From Mimachlamys varia (lineage: Eukaryota > Mollusca > Bivalvia > Pectinida > Pectinidae), in assembly GCA_947623455.1 (NCBI GenBank), contig OX392532.1:29424792-29488791 (forward strand): DNA of 64,000 nucleotides, in the 5' to 3' direction. The notes under the pieces were generated by a model. That model did no database searches. It saw only the letters and a list, made by a program, of their open reading frames with translations, and was not told the DNA's origin. Of this stretch, positions 26,701 through 38,700 are shown one piece after another (the stretch's first letter is position 1; each line of letters starts with the position of its first letter). A program made the position numbers and the translations under genes.

Positions 26701-29700
26701 CCCTGTGATTAATTGTGTCCATTGACAAACTGTAATGTGGTTCCACGCAGGGGTAAGATAGTAATTAGTTTTAAAGAAATCCCTAAAAAAATAAATTCCC
26801 GCTTGAATGATGTAGAGCTTATGCTTTCTGTTTTCTAATTAATATTCCATTTTTTTTTTTTTTTTGTATACATTTTTTTTCTTATCCTAAACAATATACC
26901 CCCAGTTATCTTCATTAAGAGCAATTCTCAGCTTCATTTCAACTTAATTACAATACTTAATTTTTGCAATTGAAATAAATAAAAGTAATAAAAGTTAAGT
27001 GTTAACTTAACATATATAATCAGATAAGTATGTCAGAATGTGTACTTTTCAGGTTAAAGTCCAGAACATTTTTGTCAATACCAAATTTAAAATACTTCTT
27101 TACTTCTAAAATGTCTATTTAAACATAAACTTTACAATTTTATTTTACAACTCATATAAATTACATGCATTTAATTGACTTGTACTTGTAAGTACAGGGA
27201 GCCTTTATGTGGGAGGAAACTGGAATACTTGATGTATATATACCGTATGTCAAACCCATCAAGGTCTGGCAGGACTGACACCATTGATAGATTTTTCACT
27301 ACATCCCCGGAGTCAAATCCCAGCCACCTTGGTGAAAGGCTAATGCACTACCCACTACACTGCCCGACTACCCTGTCCATAGGTGCAGTAAGTTTTCATT
27401 AAGGAGCCCTACACCTCATCCACAGCACTGTAATTTGGTATAACAGAGTAACCTCCCCTTAATTTGATACTCGAACTAACTGTTCATCATAGTTTCGCTT
27501 TCGATTTAATCACAGATCCTCATTATTTTTTATAAAGTCCGGATAACCATGCACTTATTGTAAGTGACTTTTAAAAATACAAAAATGATTTAACTTTTTG
27601 CTAGAAAAATAATAGAATTACGATTGTGTGTTATAATCATTTTTTAACATTGATACGAAGATCCTAAGATTCCTTAATGAATCAAAAACCTTTTATTGTT
27701 TGTTTTATGCATTTTAAATCATTAATATTTAATTATTTCAGATGTGACATTGAAGTTCACCATTTCATTTCTTATATATTATAACATACACATGTATGTA
27801 TTGGCTTTAACTAACTTTGAATCCCTTTTGGAACCCCTTTTGAAATTTTAAGTTACAACTGTGACCATCAAACCTTAGTGTATAGTGTATTATGGACTAG
27901 CTAATATCAGCTGATCGTGTATGATTTGGTCGGAGGACTTAACAAACCCACATTGAACACTTATCTACCTGACAAGTTTGTATAAAGCAGTGACTTTTGC
28001 AAATCATAAAGTCTTTGTGTAAACCTGGACGCTCTGATTGGTATGAAGTATATCTATAGTGCAGGATTGGTGATAACAGTTTGTCTGTGAACAACCCTGA
28101 ATATCATATTAATACAGAACATACATATATTAACCCAGTAGACACTTAACATTAGATCTGTCTATTAGGCCATCCTGCATATTAAAATCTACATTATACA
28201 CACAGGTAGTTTGGTTTGGTTTATTTTATTTTACGTCCTTTTAACAGCTAGGGTAATTTAAGGGCGTGCAAGGGTTTTGGAGGTGGAGGAAAGCCGGAGT
28301 ACCCGAAGAAAAACCACTGACCTATGGTCAGTATCTGGCAACTGCCCCAAGTGGGTTTCGAACTCGAAACAAAGAGGTGGAGGGCTAGTGGTAGAATGTA
28401 GGGACACCTCAACCACTTGGCCACCGCGGCCCCCACACAGGTAGACTAGTGGATTATCATATCAACCATACTGCAGAAAAGCTTTAAATCAAAACATACC
28501 TTTAAACACAGATGATATGCTATTTTCTGCCAAAAAAAATAAATATGCTGTTCATAATACTACATACAGTATACCATATGGTAATTTGCCCTAGCCCAAA
28601 ACCACTTCTAAAACCATGTTCTCAATCTATTCTTTAATTTTACCCCTGCACATTATGATTATGAATTAAGTTCATAAATATTCTGAATAGTTCAAGATTT
28701 GTATTAACAATATTCTCAAACTTAGAAAATATTAATAATTAAGGATAAAATATTTCATGAATATTCATAAATATTGAGGTCATGAATGAAAAGATAATTC
28801 ATGAAAATTCTTCTTTACATGTTTATAAATTCTATTGAGTTCATGAACCTTCAAGAACAATGAACAGGGTATAATTTCATGAAAATTAATGCTCACAAAC
28901 AAAATTGAAGTAGTTATTTAATATGATATACATGTATGCCTGGCAAATCATGTCCGAAGTTATCGGAACAGGAGAACAATAGTCTGATTTTAAATCAAGA
29001 TCATTTGAGATCTTGAATTCAAAATTGGAATATATTTGAGTGAAGAATGTTTTTGGCTTTTAACAAAAACAAATTTTATTTTAATCTTCGATATAATTCC
29101 TGAAAATCACCTGAGAACTTTCGTACTGAACTGAACTGTAAGAAACTTAAAATTACACTGGAATTTACATTTCTTTTTGGTGATAAATGTCACAGCTGTG
29201 ATAAATTTTTGAAAACCTTCCCATGTAAATCATCCCATGAATCCATTTGATTGATATATGGGACTTTTATACAATGGATATAGTTATAAACTGAGTTATT
29301 TAAATGATGTCAAAAAATCATACAAAATATAAATGGTGCTTAGAACATAATTAAGTTTTTCAATAGAAATACAAAATGTATATCTGACTATGACAACTGA
29401 CTAAGTAACAGAATTAATATTAGTTCATTGCTTGTTGAAATACCCAATTCTCCAATTCAAAATACATACAGAGAAATAAAATGTTAATTTATTCCTTATA
29501 AATACAGGTAAATATACTAGTCCTTTCCTTATCAATGAAGTTACAAAAGTCCTGTCGACTTCAATGGTGTCCAATAAATATTTTAATAACATGCTTGTGA
29601 ATTCTTCAAATGAAATCAATTTACATATTTAGGTGTATAATATACATCCAGTCCAGAAAATTTCTCATTCATAAACACAATATCAAAAGAAGCGGCATAA

Positions 29701-32700
29701 AAAATATGGAAAAATTTTACCATCACTCGGAGTGCTGCCTACAGCTGTACTATTATTGATCTCAAAAACTACTGCTAGGTAAATTCTATTTAAATGGTAA
29801 TTTAAATTTCTACTTTTATTTGGTGCTTGAAAAGTTCTATAGAATTGAGTTTATGAAGAAAGTGATAAACTACAGCCAACAGCATACTAATTAATGGCTG
29901 GTACATGTTCTGAAAGATATATATGTACATTCGTATTTTGCTTGTAATCAAGTCTGGATATAACAGTTGATAGCTATTCCATGATTCAAGTATATTATAT
30001 AGGGGGAGGTCAGAAGTGGGGGGTGGGCTTATTGACCAAGCATGGGCTTATTGGCGGTGAAATGCAGTATATATCAGCATTCAAACAAAATATAAACACA
30101 TAATACTTAAATTGTTTATTAATTGATGAAATGCAGAGCATATAATTATCGTCCTTATGTGCAGTTAATTAAATGGCAGACTGCACGATTGACCTGATGA
30201 TGAATCTCAATTCATCTATTCCTTTTATAAAGCATGCAGATCATTGAACCCAACTTGTGCACTATATATTGGCGGCATGGCCATAAACAAAACCTTGATT
30301 ACTGTGAAAAAGACCACAGAGTAAGTCCAGTTTACAGATATCTACAATGTATTAATTTCCACTGATGGGTGTCACTAGATGTAGGTAATCCAATACCTTA
30401 GCATGTACCAAAGTTTGTGATTAAATCAAAAAGGCAATATTTTCCATCAATATCTACATGAACTTTCTAGTTACACCTCGTTTCTGCTATATATTGACAT
30501 ACCGTATTCGCCATAATCAGTGCCAAGGGTGCCTAAATTTTTTTTCAAAAAGCTGAATAAGCATGAAGAACTAATTCTTCATTTTATTTAGCATGTTTAG
30601 GGTATCAAAACTAAGATCTGGACGAAAAATGTCATTTTCATAAATTTAAGTATTACAGTGGATTGTGGTCACCAGAATAGGTAGTTATTAACCCATGATA
30701 TGGGACATTAATGTCATCCATATCGGACAATTTGCACACACATTACCAATATATTTGTATGTGGGATTATTTTCTTGTAACTAGAAATGTCTGTGATGTG
30801 AGACATAAATGCCCCCCCCCCCCCACCCCCCTATGAAATTAGTTCTTCATGCTTAATACGTATGCAAAATTTGATGACAAGTAATTATTTAAATAAGCTG
30901 GTTATGTTACCATGGGACACAGCGCGATGCGACGGACATGGATATAACACTATATCATATCCCCCCCCCCCATTTCATGGGGTTGTCATGATCAGTAGGG
31001 GTGCTTATATAACTTCAGTACCTCTACAGAAGGAGGAAGGTGCGCTTATTGGGGGAGGGGCGTTTATTGGGGGAAGGACATTTATTGGGGGAAGGACGTT
31101 TATTACGGCAAATATGGCAATTTGACTTTACAACTCAACATTGACCTAGCACCTGAGTGTATACACCTATAATTCACCATTTTGTCTACACTGATTACTA
31201 ATCCTAGGAATGCTCTATATCTATATTTTTTGTTAGAATCTATAGGAACCTACTGAGTAAGCTAACATCCTATAGATAATATATAATACCCAAACAGATC
31301 CCTAGTGTTACACATATTTGTCAAAGATCAAATGTAACAGATCCCCGACAACAAACAGCTCTCTGTTGTAAATCTATACATAATACTCAATTTCACGTAG
31401 GATTAACTTTTTCTGCTTTTGCAATGGTTTCATTCAATCTTTGGCCCAAATTTTAAGAAAGAAATAGACCATGATCGATGTAATTCAATTGAAATTCAGG
31501 CTGTATTTGTGTTTAAAATGTTTTCAAATTTCTTACCTTCTTTGTTGCAGAACTGGGTCATTGGAATAATTTTCTATCTTTAAATTGAGCATTCAATGTG
31601 GCTTTTATATTACTTGTCGACCTTTCAAATTTTTCGAGTGAGGAATTTTTTAGTGTGGCCATTAGCTGTAACTATATGAACTAATTGGATTATTAAATGT
31701 AGTTTGATTTGACCATTTAGTTGATTATAAAAGTCAAAAGAAATGTTGAAAAACCATGAGTCCAGCTCCCTCAATACTTTTGGGCAAATATGAATGTCCC
31801 GCCCACATACCAATTGTGTAAATACACCCACAGAAAAATCCATCCCAACCAAGTCCCGCTTTCATCAACATTTTAAGTTTTTAATTACTTGAAGAAATTC
31901 CTTCACTTGAAAATCTCCAAAAGAATGCATTACAGAACTTATGGACAGTTTGATTCATTCACCTAAGAATTTCCTCATAACTTCGGTAATGTTTTCCTTT
32001 AATGGAAATTTTTTAAATGTTTAAAGGACGCCAGATCCTAGACAACAAATATTGGTTATTTTAAAGACCCAATATACATGTCACTTCAGGAAAATGTTTG
32101 TGATTCTGAAAAATTCTGAAAAAAAATCCAGTTGATAAATAGCGTGTTTCAACTGCCACTGTACCGGTAACCGCAAAAGAATTCATCTTGAATATTGCTG
32201 ATATCAGTAAATCTTAACTAAATCTATAAATATAATAATTAAGTTATTCGGCTTGATTTTCGCTTCAAGTTTTGCTGGAAGTTACGTATATTGGGCCTTT
32301 AACTATATTAGCTGAAAAGACTAACTCTTTAAGAAACCTTACAGAAGATTGCACAGTGTAGACTCAAGTGTGTAATGTATTTGAATGAGATCAAAGGAAT
32401 CATGCAGCAGCAAATTGGTAAGACTGACAGGCTTGCAAGTTGGATGTTTATACACGACTTGACACATACTTATGGTACCTCCCAAGCACTTTAAAAGAGG
32501 TTTATCAGAGTCGAGGAACCCTGATGATCTAGCTGTGTTCCCTTGAAGAAACTTTGACCATAAAGGGTTAACTAAAAAATTCTTATACTTAAAGGCCCAA
32601 TATACGTAACTTTCGGCAAAACTTGCAGTGAAAATCAAGCCTTATAATATAACTTTATATATTTATAGATTTAGTTAAGATGAATTGATATAAGCAATAT

Positions 32701-35700
32701 TCAAGATTAATTCTTACACGGTTACCTGTACAGCAGGAGTTGAAACTCGGTATTTGTAAAAACGTGTCCATTTTAAACTGTCTTATACCTTTGGCTTGTT
32801 GTTGAAGTGGGCCACTGACTGAATGATTTTCAATTTTTTGGATTTTTCTGTCAAGAGTTTCTTGTTAGCTACCACTCATGTTTACTTCATTTTAAGCTTA
32901 CTTTTGCATGGTTATCAACTGGATTTTTATTCAGAATTTTTCAGAATTGTGAAAAATTTCCTGACGTTACATATATTGGGCCTTTAAACTATCACAAGGA
33001 CTTTGTATACAGTACCATTACCCCTTTAACCCATCAAGAAAGCATTGGATGCAGAATTGCATCACAGCTAGTCTACATATTTTAAGATAATACATTTATA
33101 GAACTGGAATTTAACTATTCCGACATACAATTTGGTATATACAGTATTTCAACTCACAGCTGCATAAATTTGTAAAACTAACTGGAAAGACTGATGGCCA
33201 CCTGCATAATAATATAATATACATTTATTGAATACACATCCATTCATTCAAGTCGAAGCACTGACATTCCTACAATACTGTATGTATATGTTGTGAAAGA
33301 CAATACCACTTAAGTTTAAACAATAGTAACGATCGCTAAAGAATTAGTAGAAAGGTCAAGTCTAACTGTACATGCGAACTAGATCTTCATAATCAACCAT
33401 GCAATGACTTTTGAAAGCATGGTTAGCTTGAAACAGTAACATAACAAAATGAGTTTGGTGAATAAAGCTTTGAAAAACATTGAAATCCATAAGAAATAAC
33501 AAGGAGAAGAAGTCAGTGAAAATGTAAATAGTATGTGAAAGACAGGTCAGGTAAATATAAATTTATGAATCTAAACAATTTTTTTTTTTTTTTCGTAAAG
33601 CTAACAAGGCTTGTATTCAAATCAGTTTATCATTTGTCTGCCATATTGAATAGCAAGGGCTTGTCATTAAAATGTTAAAATATAACAATGATCCGACTTC
33701 AACACAATGGCCATAACATTATACCTTTGTACAATGTACTAAACCTAAACAAATTAGGTTGGTCATTTATTAAAATTTTGATTTTAATGGGGGAAAAAAA
33801 TTCCAAAAAATGGTATGAAAATAGACAATAATAGAATGTTTGATTTATTTTGAAAATTATTGAACAACTTGCTTTCAACTTTGGCATTATTTAACTGCTT
33901 GTGTAGTTGAAAATCACACTTTTATAAACAATCTGTCATATAAAACATGATCCAGCAGGGAATTTCCATTCATAGACCAATTGCCGATAGTAATTCTATT
34001 TTAAACCAAAATGAACCCTGGGGATCAATGGCATGGTGAACTAATTTTATTAAATTATGCAAAAATATTCATGGCTGTAAAAAATTATCAATTATCAAAA
34101 TCATGCAAAAATATTCATAACTGTGAAACATTATTAATCATTCATAAGCAGAGATCAATAAATCATGACATTAAAATATTGTAATAAAATCAATGTACAT
34201 ATATATCATGCATGCACAGAGTAATTGTGTAAGGATTATTATGACAGAAATAAGATATATTGTTCCTGGGATATTCAGAGCCAACCAACTGTGCAGCTTT
34301 AATGTAAGCCAAAGTATCACAGTGTTAATATTCATAATTAAATTAATAGTGATGGTTTGTCAGTACTAGATTCTCAAAGTTTTCAAATAACATTTCTTTA
34401 TTGAGCATTTCTATTTTTGAATTTGCTTTCTATTTGCATTAATTAATCATATGCTGATAAAAAGTATTGGGATTTTTGTTCAGACAGATGTGGCATCTTA
34501 CTGTAAATTTATAATATAAAATAATCCAAATCAAACAAAAAATAGGGGCCGCGGTGGCCGAGTGGTTAAAGTGTTCAAACATTCTGTCACTAGCCCTCCA
34601 CCTCTGGGCCACGGTGGCTGAGTGGTTAAGGTGTTTCAACATTCTGTCACTAGCCCTCCACCTCTAGGCCGCGGTGGCCGAGGGGGTTAAGGTATCCCGA
34701 CACTCTACCACTATAGTCCTCCATCTCTGGGCCGTGGTGGCCAAGTTGTTAAAGTGTTCAGACATTCTACCACTAGCCCTCTACCTCTGGATTACGAGTT
34801 CGAAACCCACGAGGGGCAGTTGCCAGGTACTGACCATAGGTCAGTGGTTTTTCTCTGGGTAATCCAGCTTTCATCCACCAACCTGGCACATCCTTAAATG
34901 ACCCCCTGGCTGCTAATAGGACATAAAACTAACCAAACTTAATCAAACAAAACCCGAGAACCTATCACTGTTGGGTGACAGCTGACATTTGAGATGTACA
35001 GAAAGAAGTGCATTCAAGGATTCAGGAAATGTATTAAAATAAATGCATTGTATTCGTTGACAATAGAAACATTTGTATCATCACTGTAAAAAGAAAGTCT
35101 TCAATTCAATGAACTGTATACTTATTTAGTAACCTGATTTAAAAATTAATAAAAAGTGAACTTTTAAACTTTACCAGGATTATAAATGTCATTTACACAT
35201 TACAAAAGGGTTGTTTATTTAATTTAAATACCAGTATCATGAACTTTTAAACTTAATAATGTATACAAATATATATGCACAATGTATGTAATTTTGTGTG
35301 TGTATATACTGTATATATATAAAAGCATTTGAGTTCAACAGTCTGTGAAAGGTCAAAATTACTACAAAAACCAGTCGGAAGGAGTGAATTCAAATGTTGC
35401 CCTTTTATTGCAGAATTGAAACATTTATCACATCAGAAATCTACACTTCGATCACATAGTGCTACATTTATTGTGTAATTTCTTGTATCCTTACACATAC
35501 ACATATATGTATGTATGTATCTAGTCTTAATGCTTTAACTATACATACATGAACATAATCTTTCTCGTTTTTGACCTGGTACAACTTGGTTGATTATAAT
35601 TAGTTATGCATCAACATCATTTAGATTATGTTAATTTAGTTACTGTAGTTAGTTACGGGTTTAACACCAATACAGGCACAGAAATATATCCATGAAATTA

Positions 35701-38700
35701 CAATGTTAGCACCTTGGTGACCTGATAATTATAAAGGTTACTTCATCAAGTAACATAATAGTCTAACTGATTAAAAACTTCAAGAACAGGGCCGAGTTGT
35801 TCAAAAGATGATTAGCTTAATCAGTGATTAGTGCAAATTTTAATTATCATGTAACTTTAAAATGAAACAATAGATTTAATTACAACTTTGCAGATATCAA
35901 ATACCTTATATTGTCAAATTACATACAAAATTTCAAGATTGTAACTTGTATATTGACAGAATTATTCAAGTCTGTCAAATGCTGTTAAATTATGATTAAG
36001 CTAATCACCCTTTGAACAACTGGGCCCTGGTAATTATTACCTATTTTCCCAATGGCAAGCACAGTCAGCATTTAAAGAAATTAATATAATAATTTTAAAA
36101 AAATTGGAAAAAATTCCATCAAGCTAATTAAATCTCTTGTCTGAAATTGAACAGCCTATCGTAAATTTGTGTGTAGACATATTAAGTCCTATTAATACCG
36201 TCCAGTTCTTAATACTCTGGACCACATAATTTGAAGTAGATTTTCACCTATATATTCCACATATTGACATGTATAACTCATTCTCCCCTGAATGACACAT
36301 TTCAACTCTTCCAATCCAAAGGTTGGAATAGTACAATATGAAATTTCAGGGGTGAATGAGTTTATAAGTCCACCTGTTGATTGTAATCTTATTGGCCAAA
36401 ATTGACCACCCTTTGTGGCCAGATTACATCCAGCGGTCACCTCTGGTGCTACTTTACAATAGACGTGGCACTTGACCAATCCGCAGCTTATAGCGTAATT
36501 ATAAAACAGACATTAAATCAGCACAGTTGCTCTACCTTATCACGAGAATTTTATCGTCGGTACAATACACATTCACCCAAACACGGGTAAGAACACTTCT
36601 GATCAATAAATATTTACTCTAACGTTTTAAGAGGATTTATCTTGAAGTTACTGAAGTGGTGCGAGTTTTATCTGACTTTATTATTTATCTTTTTCAGTAC
36701 AAAATGAAATGGTAAAATTTTATCAGTTGCTCAGTTTTGATAATTATTTTCAAATATTATTTCACCTGCTCTCTATGTAAAAAAGATACAAAATGCAAGT
36801 AGGATTTAAATATAGTAGTATATATATATACACTCCAAAATATAATCAATTGAAACCAAAACAAGCTACCCTTTTTATACATACACATACACATATACAT
36901 ATATATAATATTAATTTGCTTCATGAGTTCAATCACTTAACATATAATATATTATCAATTCTTGTTAAGGTACCTTAATTAAAAATATACCTAGAAATGT
37001 ATGGCAGTTTTTAAGGAAGCACTAGTGTTAAAGTTAAGAATGCTGTACTAAAAACCATATGATGAAAAAACAGGCAATATTTTATAATAATATTGAAAGC
37101 CCATTTTTAAGACATGTAATGAGGAAAGAAAACATTTATAGTTTGGCCTACATTTTAATCTTTATTTGATGTAACTATTTTCTATCTACTGCAAACCATT
37201 TTACACTACATATAGCGGAATAACATATCGGTACCTTCTAGCTTTTTGTTGACTTTTTACTTTCAAAGATTATATGCTTCGAGCTTGAGTGACAAACAAA
37301 ATCCAAAAGCAGACCCTCTGTCGATGTCTGAATTTCATGCTCTGGGATAGGCCTTGATCTTTACAGATGGACTTAACTCCAACATTCAGGGGTTGAATAA
37401 GTTCAAGTACATTTCATTAATTTTCCAACCAGCTGACAGGGTGAATATATTTTATTATTCATCAGATTATAAACAGGAAGAAATGAATGTTTATATTTGC
37501 CTTATCAATGTATAACATGTTTATTTGTCTAAGCCAATATATATCCTGTGTCTATAAGGACTCTTCTGAACACTCCTATTTGTACTGTTTGTTAAATCTA
37601 TTTATAATTGTACTATAAAATATTTCAGTGTAACAGAAATCATTATAGGGTTAAATTGATTATAATTGTATGACTGTAGTACAGATAAAGGCAAAGCTAG
37701 TTACACTGAGAGTATAAGTCCTTATCTTTATACAGCCCTACAGCTGTTTGTTTGAACAGTGTACCGGTGTATTCATTACCTGGAGTGGTCACCCCTTTCT
37801 TTGTCCGCTCTTTGTACACATTTTAACATAAATCTACACTTGACACCATCTCATCTTACATGAGTTCTGTCAAACACAATCTCAATTAAAATGTTACCGC
37901 ACAGGCAGGACATTTACCACTTATTGTTGCTTTGAGTTTTAAGGGAAAGTTAACTACTAAAACGTAAGAAAATTATTTTTAATAGAATTTCTTGAGAAAA
38001 TAAGAAATTATAATGTACATGTAGGTGTACTGAACCACCTGTTCTTTGTATAACAATTTATAACCCTATATTATAATTGGAAGATTCCAATCCAAAGTTA
38101 CAATTTAAGAAAATAGAATTGAAGCAATTAGCTGAGCTGAGATTTAAATTTTTTTTTCTACTTAAAAGTAATTTCAACCAGGAAACACTGCATGTTGGGT
38201 CCTATATACAGTCATAAACATAGATCTACATGTACATGTAAAAACAGATTCTTGGATCATATAGTAGCCATACGTACCCAATACGGGAAACTATAATAAC
38301 ACTTTATCATTTTCATGATACTGATACAATAATGTCATGTTAGTCAAGCAGTTCAAACCTGCATTTCTGTAATGTTGTAATTTGATAAAACATTAATTAG
38401 TTTGTCCACAATATAGAACAAGTGACAGTGTACATGTATAATGAATTTTGTATTTTAAATGTACATTGTATATTAAACATCTTCGCATATGGGCAGAATA
38501 TTGTTAATAAGGGATATTTAAAACTCCTCTTTCGATAGGAATCAAGTGTTAATTGGACACTGGGATTTAAAAGTACATGTATACATACAATGTATCTGTA
38601 GTTAATCACTTTGTACGTGCACATGTACATGGTACACACTGTCAGTTTCTATCTCATATCAATAACTGATTTTCATGGAAGTCAGCTTTCAAAGACATCG

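Noticed and set aside
34545..34810. tRNA genes (leucine/serine-like) from A- and B-box motifs
   Set aside because: No paired acceptor stem or anticodon arm; target duplications and a shared body show SINEs.
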